A stretch of 64,000 nt of DNA from Mnemiopsis leidyi (Eukaryota; Ctenophora; Tentaculata; Lobata; Bolinopsidae). Shown here in pieces: positions 1 to 14,700 of the stretch; positions within the stretch are counted from its first letter, which is position 1, and every line of letters begins with the position of its first letter. A model generated the notes under the pieces. The model was not told the origin of the DNA, did no database searches, and worked only from the letters and a program-made list of their open reading frames with translations. The position numbers and the translations under genes were made by a program. The DNA lies in contig JH153804.1 of assembly GCA_000226015.1 (NCBI GenBank), positions 19,270 through 83,269 on the forward strand, in the 5' to 3' direction.

Positions 1-180
1 AAGGGTCATCAGTTGAGTAGACAAGATTCCGTAATATTCAAAAGAACACTACAGTCGAATTTTCGGCCGGTTAACCCAGTGGTAGTCTAAAATCAATCTT
101 GCTATTAGACAGTGAACCACAGTCATGAACTGAGCTAATGGAGCAAGCTTAGACCTGTCCTAGAATCACAAGACCTTGCG

Positions 181-500
181 GGACCTTGGAGCAGGCCCCT
201 CTCTGAACACTTTGGTTCTAGTCAGGAATTCTCTTAAGGATGAGTCTCTTATTGAGAAAGCCTGCTCGACCTTGAAGGATCTTGGAGAGTCCCTTATCGC
301 GGGACCTTGGAGAGTCCCTTATTGAGAGAGCGTGCAGGACTTTGGAGCAGGCCCCTATCTGGACACTCTGGCCCCTTCAGGAAGTTCCTTAGAGAGGCTG
401 CAGGACCTTCGAGAAATAAGGAGAGTGTCCCTGAGAGAGCCTGCAGGACTGGGGCCAAAGTGTTTCTCTATTTACACTTTGGCCCCAGTCAAGAAGTCCC
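181..500. repeat. degenerate tandem repeat with terminal hairpin
   Basis: The phrase 'ggaccttggag' and variants recur several times with 'aggcccct' and 'gagagagcctgcagga', giving an imperfect repeat of about 60-130 bases. At 447-488 there is a perfect 15-base inverted repeat (actggggccaaagtg / cactttggccccagt) with a 12-base loop. No coding signal was recognised. Bases 1-180 and 500-725 show nothing but AT-rich sequence with small inverted repeats around 640-710. Confidence 0.6.
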
Positions 501-724
501 TTAAGGAGCTCTACTCCCAGAAGAAAATCGTCAGCTTTATTTTTAAATTCCGTATTGTGTGATTAATAAATTTTGCTTAAAATTGTTGGCAAAATATGTA
601 ATTTTTCTTAATCAGAAAAAGATATTATATCTATAAAATTTCAAAATTATATCTATAAAATATATCCAAACTTTTCAATTTTATAGATATAATTTATAGA
701 TATAATTTTATATCTGCCAACCCT

Positions 725-3165
<2,441 letters not shown>

Positions 3166-4706
3166 ACTAGCTGCTCTGAATTTTAGTGGGGTAAATTATA
3201 TGATACACTGGTGTTGAAATTGAGGATAAAATAAAGTGTTTTTGGATAACGTTTCTATTTTTAACAGCCTAATTAATCGTATTTCCATGAACTGCCCCAG
3301 CTCTACGTTTTCGAATGAATAGTTTAAAGTAGAATTAACGTTGCCTAAATCGTTGCTTAAAGCGTTGCTTTAGTTGATAATATCTTATCATGTAAATGAT
3401 GTTATAAAGATTTATTAAGCACCATGTATAGAATTGAATTGTTGTCGCTGACTAAGCAATCTGTAGATCTTAACTAATTTTGGGGCAGACGCATGTAAAA
3501 TTTATTTTTTCTAGTACTAAAGCGTCACGACGATGTCGGTCAAGTTAAGTTGAATTGTAAAAAACGTTTTGTTAAATGGAATACTTTAGTATGACATTTT
3601 GCTGCCCTGAAGTTTGCACCAATTCTGAACTGCAAATATCGATGATTTGAAATAAATTTATTTATAATTCACGCGATACCGTTTGTTTTTAATAGTTCAG
3701 AGTTAAGCATAATTCAAGGTTATTTCGCTCAGTCTTTGCACGTTAAACTTCAGTTGTTATATAAATTTGCTACAGCAATACATGTGTATCGATGTTATAT
3801 CCATTTAATTAAATTTAACCATGTGGAAGTGATACATCAGATATTACGCGTTCAGCACGGCTCTGATGTGGGACAATTTTGCAAGATGCGCCAGCTACTA
3901 GCATAATTTTGTGGTCCTCCCAGTTTAAAGAGTATCAATTTCTTGACACATCACTGCGTCGCGCACGTACGTACGTGCTATAATAATAACTACCTGCATT
4001 ATAGCACGTACGTACGTGCTATAATAATAACTACCTGCATGAGCTATAGTCTGATAAATCCTACGTACAGTCCCTAATCCCTTCTAAAAAGGTGCCAGTC
4101 ACCAGATTCCAGAATGTTCCAAACCCATGCATGTAGAGTGTAGGGATACCAATTTAGATCAATAAGACAATGCACTAACTTCTATCATTGTTAAATTTAG
4201 TTATCTCTGCTCCTCTAATGTGGCCTTATCAAAACCATACGATTTATGACATCATCTTTGCAAGTACGGATAAGGACATTGTCGCCGTAGGAACTTATTT
4301 GCTCCATGTTAATCTTCTATGCGACGACACGAGAGGTCATCAGCAGCCAACAATCAACATAAACTGGCTCTATCCCCGCGAAAATTTGATCACTGACTAA
4401 ACGATAAGGATATAGTGTTAGAATTCAGTGAAAAATGAAAGTTTCTATTACAAAGCAAATTGAATAATTCCAATAAAGTCTTACAAGAATTAAAAGTAAA
4501 AACCCTGAAACGTACTGTATCTTACAGTCAGCGTTCAGGTTTAAATATCTTAATTGTTATCAATTATATACCAGTCAAATACAAAACTTTACTATTTTTA
4601 CGATATGTGGAAATTTAGCTCAATATTAATCGCACACATCATCATATCATTACTCATTGCTAAGCTGAAAAGGTTCCTCGCTAAAACGTGAAAGCGTACT
4701 TAATAT
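3166..4706. other. intergenic spacer with a small tandem duplication
   Basis: AT-rich spacer between the converging GOLPH3 and SKA1 genes. At about 3963-4045 a 41-base unit occurs twice. Each copy contains the self-complementary core gcacgtacgtacgtgc followed by 'tataataataactacctgcat'. No gene was recognised; the open frame at 4188-4400 resembles nothing known to me. Confidence 0.5.
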
Positions 4707-6447
4707 TCACATCAACACGACATAACGCTCGACTTTTCCCGCTCTCACTTGTCGAAGTCTGTGGCAGTGCCGTAAAAGTGGGACCATCTTGCCAAAGGAG
4801 TGCGCTATGGTGGGCGTTGAGGTGAAGTCTTTGACGTCCTCGATGTCAAACCATATCATACCGATCGTGTCTTTTGTTTCTGGAATCTCTGTCATTCTCT
4901 GGCAAAGAGGGGCGTCAAAATTTGGTATAAATAAGGAGACATGACATCTTCAAAAGTTAGCAGGCTAAAATAAGAGCAGGCCAGCTTGTTTCAGAGCTTT
5001 TTACTATTATATTAAAAAGATCGACCCATTCCAGCCGAATATCAACATAAAACATAAGAAATCTTTCCGAATTTTACTGGACTTACAGTGTATCGCCTCA
5101 TGTTGTCTGAATTGAGTTTGTTTACTGGAGTGTCAATTATCTTGTACTTGCTGACTGTCACATTATTCAGCTCCTCGATAAGTGAGTTTATCTGTTCGTA
5201 TTTGATCCTCCCCACCATGTACCTAATAGAGTAACCTATCTTTATCATAACGGCGTATAATCAGGTTCATTTAATAGCACCAGCCACAAGGAATTCTTCT
5301 GATCGTTTGTTCTTATTTTAAACCACAATGACATGAACATGGCACCCTTTAACTTAACTATTGATACAATTAATCTTGAACTCACTTGGGCAGAGTTTTG
5401 AACTCTTCCATAGTCAGAAATTCAATAGAAGGGACATGAGTAGTCCTTGTTGTTTTCTGTTTCTTCGTCTTACTGGGGATCCTAGAGCCGGTACTGGCTA
5501 CTGGGCGGGTTCTCACTGGCTTCTTCTCCTCCTCAAAGCGTACGCTGAAATTTTAGGATTGCATTATTTTCGTGACCCCCGTTACATTTGCAGATATGCG
5601 TTGATTCAGAAAAAAGCTAAACACAATTATGGAAATTTTAACAATATCTGTATAAGCACATATCAATGTCGAGCACATACCAATGTTGCGGCTTGATGTC
5701 AACAGGAGTCTGGGGTGGTTCAACATCCACCTCCTCCTTCTTGTTGGAAACTGGAGTTGGCATGAATTGTGGAATGTTTTCCTGCTGCTCCTGCAGCTGC
5801 TCCCTCAGTATGTCAAGTCTAGCTAGTGTCACCTGACAAGTACAGCTGATTACTAGCAAATCGTGCATGGAAATCTCAAATTACATGTCAGCAATTATTT
5901 GGGGGTTGACACATTCTTTATATATCAGTCTTCTAAAATTGAGAAAATGGCGAACCCTCCGGTGGTTAACCTGAATCTAGCTAATAGTATGCTAGCAATG
6001 TTTGATCATGTTTCAAGTCAAGCAAATACTCGATTCTGTATTATATTAACTAACCTTATTGCACTCCAAAGTGTGGGATAACTTATTCTGGTCGTTGCTT
6101 ATCGCAGCTAGAAGTTTCTGGATCTTTCCCATATCAGTACAGATTTGGTTGAGAACTGTCTTATCTTCATCGGATACTGAACTGATGTCCGAATCTAAAC
6201 GAAGTGTGGTATTTAGAGCGGTACCAGTGGTTAACTAGGCCAAAACATAGCGGACTTAAGAAACGAACACTAACAGTAGGAATTTATCATAGTACCAATT
6301 TAACAAAACACAATTTAGCGGTCAGAGTAACAGGTTTTCTGCCGTACATTTAGCAAGGAGAGCTGTGGTTGTGGCGATTTCTTCAGTCTTCCGCTTGTAG
6401 TAACTGTGTAGATCATTGAACTGTTTACATTCTTCTACACTTCCCAT
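4707..6447 (-). CDS. SKA1: SKA1, spindle and kinetochore-associated protein 1
   Basis: Microtubule-binding subunit of the SKA complex, which couples kinetochores to spindle microtubules. Six exons on the minus strand: 6447-6348, 6194-6055, 5832-5681, 5544-5386, 5222-5087 and 4898-4707. Phases are consistent throughout and give 292 residues (human about 255). The N-terminal ~80 residues look coiled-coil and start MGSVEECKQFNDLHSYYK. A charged, proline-containing linker follows. The C-terminal winged-helix microtubule-binding domain begins near SIEFLTMEEFKTLPKYMVGR and includes YEQINSLIEELN, KYKIIDTP, ETKDTIG and VPLLRHCHRLRQVRAGKVERYV, all strongly like SKA1. Complete from ATG to stop. Its partner subunits SKA2 and SKA3 are not in the window. 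Confidence 0.93.
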
Positions 6448-7380
6448 TGTGAAGGTCTTGGGTTATGGGTAGCTCCTTTACAGCTGCTTTAGCCTTCACA
6501 ACATTCTTGAAAATACGAATAAATGGAGTCAGTTACATACATTATCGCTATGGCAGCCCAAGTTCCACGCGAATATTTAGATTCAAAATATAAAAGCCGC
6601 GCCGCAAGATGTTTGGCCTTTTACTGCAATGATGTTTTATGGCGTTGCGATACAGTAGATGAATCCGAAAACTGTACCAGAATTGGCACAGAATACTAAA
6701 GGGTGAAAGAGTAAAGGCGTATCTAGATGACTCAAATACGGATACAGGTTGCAAGCATGATTGATGTCTACATATTAGAATTTAGATGAAATTTTATCAT
6801 TATGCAGCACGACAAATCAAAATATATCATCCATCCAGACAATGGTATCCCGGCTGTAATTAGATTTATATCAGCAAAATAATAATTCTAAACTTAGAGA
6901 GAAGCGCAACCAGTAGCCAATGCAGTAAAACTTAACGTTCCCATGATAAGCGAAATGCTTAATTGACAATCAGCTTCAGGAATGAAAACAGTAAATACAC
7001 CGTTACTGGATACATATATCAAAGACAATAGTATGTTTCAGTGTTTCATTAATTGCTCAAATTTTCGAGGAAAAGGGAGCAATAGATATTGTAAATATTC
7101 ACACAATACATTAGATTATATCCAGCTTACTCTCGGATTTCAGATTTGAAAAGAATTCATAAAGCAAATCACCAGATTTCAACGGGGATTCTAGCTCAGT
7201 CTACTAAGTCCACGCCATTTCGTTTATGTTTATATGTTATAAGATCCTTGTATATCATTGCTCTAATGGATAGCGAAGAGAAGTACACAAAGCATATGTT
7301 AACGAACATTTGCCCTAAACTAGCCATACCCTATCTTCAAACACAGGAAGTTAACAAAAACAATCAACACTCCCAGACAG
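6448..7380. other. intergenic, nothing recognised
   Basis: About 0.9 kb between SKA1 and elongin C, both on the minus strand, so it should hold the SKA1 promoter. AT-rich and unique by eye. The open frame at 6548-6754 has no recognisable content. Confidence 0.4.
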
Positions 7381-8617
7381 TTAACAGTCGAGAAAGTTGG
7401 CAGCCATGAGCAGTTCCAGTGCAATTTCTGGTTCGATAGGGAACTCTGGAATTTCGGAAGTGCTGTTGGTGTACCTGTTCTTGTAGGCAAAGTACATGCA
7501 CACTTTACAGAGGACATGAGAGGGAATCTCCCGAAATTGTACCTGAAAGTGTAGGACATGTGGATGATAATTTTAATGGTATATTTATATATTATTGTAT
7601 TGCATGTATTTATTACACCTGTACCCAGGCTTTTACAGTTATACTGAAGGGGCTCCTGGACGATTCTAGATCTTTTAACGGAGACTTTCCTCATTTAATC
7701 CATTTAACGGTTTTTTTCTGGTCAGAAAAAAGATTGCATAGGTAAATGCCCTTAGCGCACCCCTCTAGGATTGGTGTGTGCAAGTTATGAAAATTGCCAG
7801 ACCTCTTATCAGCAATTCGTCTGAATTTAGTTACTGGCTTTTACAGGCCGCCCCTAAAAAGGAGTTCTCTGAACTGGCACCTTTTTTAAGCTAGAGTCTC
7901 CATAGTTGGGTAGCTAGTTATATACATTGGCGGATTTTCAGTTTCATCTATTGACTTGAAAATAAACCCATTTATTTGTGACACCTTATTTAGACTACTA
8001 ATATTGATCTTGCTAATAATATGGTAAAAACTTAGATTTGATGGTAGAAATTGCGCTCATAGAAAGATACGGACAATGTCAGATCCTCATTTCTATGACA
8101 AGACATACTCGCGAGAATATTAACTGAACTGCCACCAGTTCAGCTTGCCAAATCAGATTGAAACATCAGCTCATGTGGCTGTGTTCAGGTTTTCCTACCA
8201 AATATTCCAATGACATGAGTCTAGTTATTTACGTTGGTAACGATTGCTAAATAATGCTATAATGGAACAATGGTCTGATTCTCTGCCTAATGAGCTAAGG
8301 GTTAAACTTAATGTTGCGGATAGCTTTACCTCAGTGGATAAATCATAAAAAATTCAAATAAAGATAGTAAAATTCATTGTAACCATTTCACTTTAATGTA
8401 CATTTACAATACCATGATATTTTTGATGCAAAAAAATAACAAGACATACCTTACTCATTTCCTTATTCTTGAAGTTGGTTGGGTACGACAACATGGCTTT
8501 GATAGTTCCAGAGGTCAAAGCATGTGAGCGTTTCAGTATGAACTCATGTTCATCGTTGCTGACTAGCTTGACGAAATCGGCTGCTATGCTGTTTCCTTGG
8601 TCTTCACCTTCAGCCAT
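7381..8617 (-). CDS. ELOC: elongin C (TCEB1)
   Basis: BTB/Skp1-fold adaptor. It pairs with elongin B, links BC-box substrate receptors (SOCS, VHL) to cullin-2/5 ubiquitin ligases, and also takes part in the elongin transcription complex. Two exons: 8617-8450 and 7542-7381, phase 0 junction, 109 residues plus stop (human 112). Reads [34 protein letters not shown], then [40 protein letters not shown] and the canonical C-terminus [11 protein letters not shown]. The ATG at 8617 gives the expected short acidic N-terminus. The single 907-base intron contains a SINE copy. Confidence 0.96.
7614..7785 (-). mobile_element. SINE copy C (5'-truncated), in the elongin C intron
   Basis: Shares with the copies at 9274-9435 and 9613-9846 the stretches 'acccaggcttttacag', 'ggggctcctgga..gattcta.atcttttaa.ggaga' and 'gcgca..cctctag'. 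In minus orientation it lacks the tRNA-like head and keeps the body and 3' end. Confidence 0.7.
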
Positions 8618-9273
8618 GACTGCTATGTTGAAATGTAGGTAAGATCTTAATTGTACAAGTTCATTTTATATGGTGAATAGTAGAACTTTACTATGCCTGT
8701 TTAACCTTATTTGGTCCCCTGCTACACGATTTGTAAACAGGTATCTGCTAGATAAGGGTGGTCCATGTAGATTAACACCGTGCTTTCATCTGTACAATAA
8801 ATTTCTAGGAAACTTGTTGCAAAATTAGACTTCATGATATGTAGTACTAGATTTAGAGACAGTTTGATGGCAATGTCAAGTATTCAAAGCATCTTTAAAA
8901 AAGATTTTGTAGAAACCTGATAACTTAAAAGATACAGCACCCTAATTCCTTAGTTAGAGAACAGAGTGTGGGAAACGGAATATAGGTTGTTTTAATTATA
9001 CCTATTGTCCAAAAAGTCATGTTTCAAAAGTTTAGGTTTTAATCCTGATACAATTCTTGTTTATCAGATGAGATTGCCTTCTGGCTTTACATGGTCTGTC
9101 TTGATGGTTGACAGGGTAGAGATCTCAGTAGGGCAGGAAATTACCCTGTAACTTGGTTTGCTGCCACTTCCCTTGAATAAGCTTTTTTTCTGGCACATTC
9201 TCACAAATTTTCAGAGGCCAATCATTAAGCCAAAGCATATGCACCATGTACCGTATTTGTATTTGTATTTTTT

Positions 9274-9435
9274 CTCCAGTATCCAGGCTTTTACAGCTGT
9301 ACCAAAGAGGCACCAAGAAGATTCTAGATCTTTTCATGGAAAAACCTGCCCACTTAACACTCGATCACTGCACAATTTCCCATTCAAGGCTGAGTTGACT
9401 GAAGGAGATTGCTTAAGCAAATGCCTACAGTGATC
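9274..9435 (-). mobile_element. SINE copy B (5'-truncated, diverged)
   Basis: The same SINE body as copies A and C, in the same orientation. The tRNA-like head is missing. It is more diverged (for example gaggcaccaagaag in place of ggggctcctgga) and has an A-rich 3' end next to 'tacaaatacaaatac' (minus strand). Confidence 0.6.
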
Positions 9436-9612
9436 TTCTCTAAGATTTGTGAATTGAATTTTAAAAGTGTCAAACTTTGGGTAGAGTACAAATTGGCTGA
9501 ACAATGGAAATGTAGGGCAAAAGAATTAAATTTTGTACAAATTTACCCTCTACAGCTGATCACATAAACATCAACAACCCCGCCATACCAGATCCATCAA
9601 ATTTTGGTTTTG

Positions 9613-9846
9613 TTACTCCTGTACCCAGGCCAGGCTTTTACAGTTATACTAAAGGGGCTCCTGAAAGATTCTACATCTTTTAATGGAGACACTCCTCATT
9701 TAATCGTCAATTACGATTTCCCGGTCATTCACTTTCAGCTGAGTCGACCGAATGCCCTATGCGCATTCCTCTAGAATTAGCGGATCTGGGAACCGAACCC
9801 CCGATCTCCTGAATAGAAAGTCGGGGTAGATACCACTACACCACCA
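9613..9846 (-). mobile_element. SINE copy A, full length with tRNA-like head
   Basis: Read on the minus strand, the head has a pol III A-box-like tract (tggtgtagtggtatct) and a B-box-like tract (gggttcggttcccag), as in a tRNA-derived SINE. The body and 3' end match copies B and C. It is about 235 bases long. Bases 9847-10400 hold no recognised gene. Confidence 0.8.
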
Positions 9847-10399
9847 ATCAAATGGTCCTGGTTACTGATCATTACATCCTCATTAAGACACTGCCACACA
9901 GGTGGCCAGGCTACCAGAAAGATGAGCACAAAATGCTAAACACTTATAGAGCAAGCGATCTGACGGCATGAGGCTGCAGTGAGGCTAGAATAAGTATAAA
10001 GCAATATTAGCATGTTGATATAAGGTATCTGAGGAAACTCTAGAACTCTCAAGCGTATTGATTATCCATTTAAGTTATCTACCACTGAATGAGGCACAGA
10101 TATGCAACTGAATAGAGCATGTTATGTCAAAAAAGTAAAGGTTAAGCTAAATATTACAATGCAGTAACTTCAAGTAGCATATAGTCAAATTAAAATGAAA
10201 CACAGGTTCGTAAAACACCTAGCATCGAATAATTTCAGCGCTCGATTCTTAACTGTTAATGTCATATCATCATTACAGTTACAAATTTTTGAGCTTTGAC
10301 CTTGCGCGGCACAGTTTGCATCTGTTCGTTTTACCAACGCATATATTTCTATCAAATAAACGGATATCTCAACTAAACACGAAACGGTCATTGCAAAGC

Positions 10400-11250
10400 A
10401 ATTAAGCTACGTAGTTGGGTAAAGTTTAATTTGGGGACCTCAGTCTTGTTGCCGCGTTGCCGCGGACAACGAAGCGCCCGGTAAATCATTAATCCAGAAA
10501 TGGCTTGCGCTGCACTGATTTGCTTAGCCTCACGTTGTGTTTGACAACGTCAGGCAATATTTGCCCAATGGATGGGATGCAGATGGGGACCTCAGTCGAA
10601 TTGTTGCTTTGCAACCGTAAAGAGAAGAGAGCCACGAAGCGCGCTTTGCACTTGTGATGCCCGGCTCTGGTTGTACATTGTAATTGTACGGCAGCGCGCA
10701 CCCTCCTGTCATTTTTATTCGCTTCGAATGAGGGTCGGACGAAGTCAGACAAGGCTCTGGCAGCTCAAACATCAAAGCTGAACTTGTATGAGTTTGTCCG
10801 ATCATCATGTCATCCTATTTTTCAACGGGCGATGCGCGTCTAGAATTTCGAAATGCCTGACAGCGCGTGATGGCCGCGACAGTAGGTTATCAACCTACAA
10901 CCTATTTTCTTTAAAAATAAAATGTCAGGAGGGTGCGCTGTGCGCGCTGCCGTACAAAGCTGAACGGAACGAGATCGTTCCGTTAGAAGTAGAACGGTTA
11001 TAGGCGGATATAATCACGTCAACGCGCGCCCAAGTGACACTGTGACTGTGGACTGACAGGTTAAGATTGATTGTCGCAGTTATATCGTATCCGCGTCTTG
11101 TCGCGGTGATACCCGACTCACGCAGCTAGAACGGTAGACGGATATAATCTCGTCATATCCGCGTCCGACTCTCGCAGCTCTTGAACTCAAAGCTGAACGT
11201 TATGTTGAATTATTAGATAATTCGATTTAGAGTTAGACCGATATAATCTC
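10400..11250. repeat. GC-rich mosaic repeat, block 1
   Basis: Built of short modules that recur in other orders and orientations at 29.0-31.9 kb. Module 1 is a 'cggcagcgcgcaccctcctgtc' / 'cgcttcgaatgagggtcgga' stretch (10690-10750, and inverted at 10920-10955). Module 2 is 'gggcgatgcgcgtctag' with 'gatggccgcgacagtagg' (10828-10900). Module 3 is 'acccgactcacgcagct' with 'ggtagacggatataatc' (11105-11180). Short open frames here are by-products of composition. I cannot assign a family. Confidence 0.6.
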
Positions 11251-11719
11251 GTCAATTACAATTGGTGTTATCATGAATTAATCGTTATCAATTCACAATT
11301 CAACTGACAAATTTATATCAAATTTGGGCCATTCCGGAATCAAAATAATGAAGGTTGATTTACAATTTAGTGCTGGGACTACATGGAACTCTGTCCTAAT
11401 CTAATTTGGAATTAGACGTAAAAGGTACTAAATTATGAGCGGCTAGGCTGCCGCAGCACCTGAACAGCAGTGTTGGAGTTGGAGGCAGGTGCTTAATCTC
11501 CTGATCATTAAGAGGCGGAACACGTGACAACCCCCGTTAGAAGTAGAACTAAATATAACAGCCAAACCTGTGCCGTGTCAAGAACATTAGCATCACATAA
11601 CATTTGCATCTCGATACTTTCATTTACAATTACAGAGGTAATAGCTTCCATTACCATAGTAGGAGTTGTAATAGTGCCGCTTGTTTGGATCAGTTCGATT
11701 TTCTAGTCACCAATTTGTT

Positions 11720-14700
11720 ATGCAACTGAATGTGGATCTGAATTCCTTGCTGCATCAGCTTTACAGCAGGAGACCCAAGGAGGAGGCGGACTCCGTTCTC
11801 AGAGGACAAGAACAGTCGTTAGATTTAGAATCAAAGTCACTGTTCCTAGACTACTTTCAACGACGATCACTTGTCAGTAGTTCACAGTTTCACGTAAGTA
11901 CTGTTGATTCTGAGCCTTCAACAACCAATAACCAATACAAATCCCACATATGCGACAAAAACAGAATTCCAGCCACAACTTTAAGTATATCACTTCTAGG
12001 GCAATAGCTTCAAAACATACAATATGCCACGTTAATTGGTAATTAAGAAGCAGTGACGTAGTACAAAATTCACACTTCTTCACTTTTTAATTAACCAATC
12101 ACGAAAATGATCCCTCAACTTCAAGAATAAAGGATTAGAACATAGAAGAATTAGCTGGAATAAAAATTCATCACACATTTTTAGTAAACTTATACTTATA
12201 GAATAAGCCTGAAAATTTTGATTAAAAATTATACTACAGTTAAATCAAATTCTATAAAGAGATCATTTTCAGAGAGGTGAAATGAGTGTGGGTCTAAAGA
12301 GAGAAGACCAACAAAGAGCTCCAAGCCACCTCCAACTTACTGAATCCCATTTCGGTACGAAATTAGTTAGACTATACTTTCTCACCCAACTTTCGATCTG
12401 TAGCTGTAACTGTTGACATGGGGTTTTCTCTGGTCACTGCTGACAATGACATCTAAGTTTGGCATGTTCATTCCTTAATCGAGCAAGCAGCATTTTCATC
12501 ATTCACATTCTATTACTAATACTACCACATTGCTGATCTTAATCCTTTGATTCACAGTGAATCCTTATATTCACAATTAATATTATCGTAAACAACATTG
12601 AATCTCAGCCAATGCAGGTGATTAATTTCAAAATACAAAGAAGATCAAAATATTCCCTGGCCATCTTCGGACTAAATTAAGAAAATGGAATCGATTCATG
12701 CGATAGTGCGATACGATTTAGACCAACCTAAGACAAAATTGTTCGTTGTATATCACTTATTTGAACAAGAGCTATAGATCGAATGGTAGGTGACAATATT
12801 TTTCGAAACGTCAGAATATTAATATGATTTCACGGCTGCCGGACAGTTGCGCCCAGTTAGTTGAAATCTCTGACAGAGCTTGATTAGGTGATGACGAATT
12901 AAATCTGATCAAATGATCCTCTTGATTAGAAACGACAGTTGCGCCCAGTTAAGTGTGAGAATATGATCCCCGACAGTTGCGCCCAGCTAGTAGGCTTATT
13001 TCTATTGTACCTTAGTAAGTAAGGACTAAGCAGGATGGTTGTGCTCCCTAGGACCAGTATTGAGGGATTCGTCGCTGCTGCAGAAGTACACCACACAGGG
13101 ACATTTCTTGCTCCGGTTCTTCGAACATCGCCAGATAGACAGTCCTAGCTGTAGTCCTCTCCCTCCGTTCGTTGTAGGTGTAGCCGTCGGTATCCAAGAG
13201 CTGTCGAGATCCTCGTCTATAATGTGACCAAGACCAGTATAATAAATGATTGGGAAGCTTGTTAACCCGTGGGAATTTGATTCTTCTGGGCGCAACTGTC
13301 GGCAGGCCGATTTCACTTGTTGGAATCACAAAATGATCATCACGACTTTCATCATCCTATTCATTATTAAAGTATCATTTCAAAGAAGGCCATATTATTA
13401 CAACACCATAATTTGAACCAGAGTGCTAGGATTCAACACTGGAACCAGCAGCAGAACCTTCATAATGCCAGTACCTGTACTAGAACTTGTATTAGAACCA
13501 TGCCGGTACTGGTCCCAGTATCTGCATGGAGTGTCACTATCAGTGCTATTACAATCTTCCCTTTCTTGTTTCTAGACTTTAAGCTTTATAACTCACTACT
13601 TAGTCTACTGTCATTACTAGACAAGTTTCATAACTTTTAGTCCTTTCATCCTATAAGTCGAACAATGAGCCCTGACTAAATCATAGACAAATTTTTGAGT
13701 TTATTTGGACAGGTGTGACCTAGCTTTTTCTATTTATGTGGCAATCATATGGCAGAGAATGGAGTCTATTATAGATGGCGTCTTAGATCATAATTAAGGC
13801 CAGATCACGCCAAATTTTCAATCATAGGGTTATCTAATTCTAATCCATTGGTCAATATCATTGGCCCGACGAGGTCACTAAGTAAATGCAACTGTCTTCC
13901 ACGTGTCAAAATATAATTATAAGTTCTAAATATACTTTAATAGCCCTGTTGGGCATGTTCAGGAACATTGGTCCACCAGTTCATTCCGAAAGCAGCTTTC
14001 AGCACCAGACTCAAAAATCGATTATCTTTAGTTTTACCTACCTTCAAGTTCAGTACCAGCAAGTGAAAAATGACGTAAGCGTCCTGAAGGATGTTGAACT
14101 AACGACACAAGTTTCCCCAAGCCTGAACCGGAGTAGTGAAGCTCATGGGACTTCGAACTCTTGCCCTCCGAAAACACACCTTTAAATTACAGCCATTATA
14201 TCAAACTGTGGCTTGACTAAAGTGGTTTTAGTCCTTAATTAGAATTTAAAGCAGTGCTGAAACTATATTCCGATCACAGGAAGCTTCTTACAATCATTAG
14301 TGATAGCTCCTCATTGAACTCATGGTCTGTGGATCAACATAGGAATATAGCACACAGTCTCCTACTGAGCTTAGTTAATTGTTAATTACTCATCAATCAT
14401 CATCTTCTGGTGGTCATTGCAATGGAGAAATGAACGTAGTCTCAATGGGTAAATCAGATAGTAAATAGTATTTGAAACGATGATTGTCACATATATCCCA
14501 CTAATAGCTCAATAGTGTAACTGTAAACCTGCCTCATTAACATTCAGATTTCCTAAGAATAGTCAAGTGGCAGTCATTCTATTATGAAACACTTTTTGAC
14601 ACCCAACACCGATCCAATCGAATTTAACAGAACTAGCCTCAAGTCAGCAGTAGGTTTCACATCACTTTCGTGAGCACTAATGACCAATCACAAAGCCCTT

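Noticed and set aside
447-488. Rho-independent-terminator-like hairpin
   Set aside because: Bacterial terminators do not apply here; there is no T-run, and it lies in repeat sequence.
9780-9846. Possible tRNA gene
   Set aside because: It has A- and B-box-like tracts but no proper acceptor stem, and continues into a SINE body shared with two other copies.
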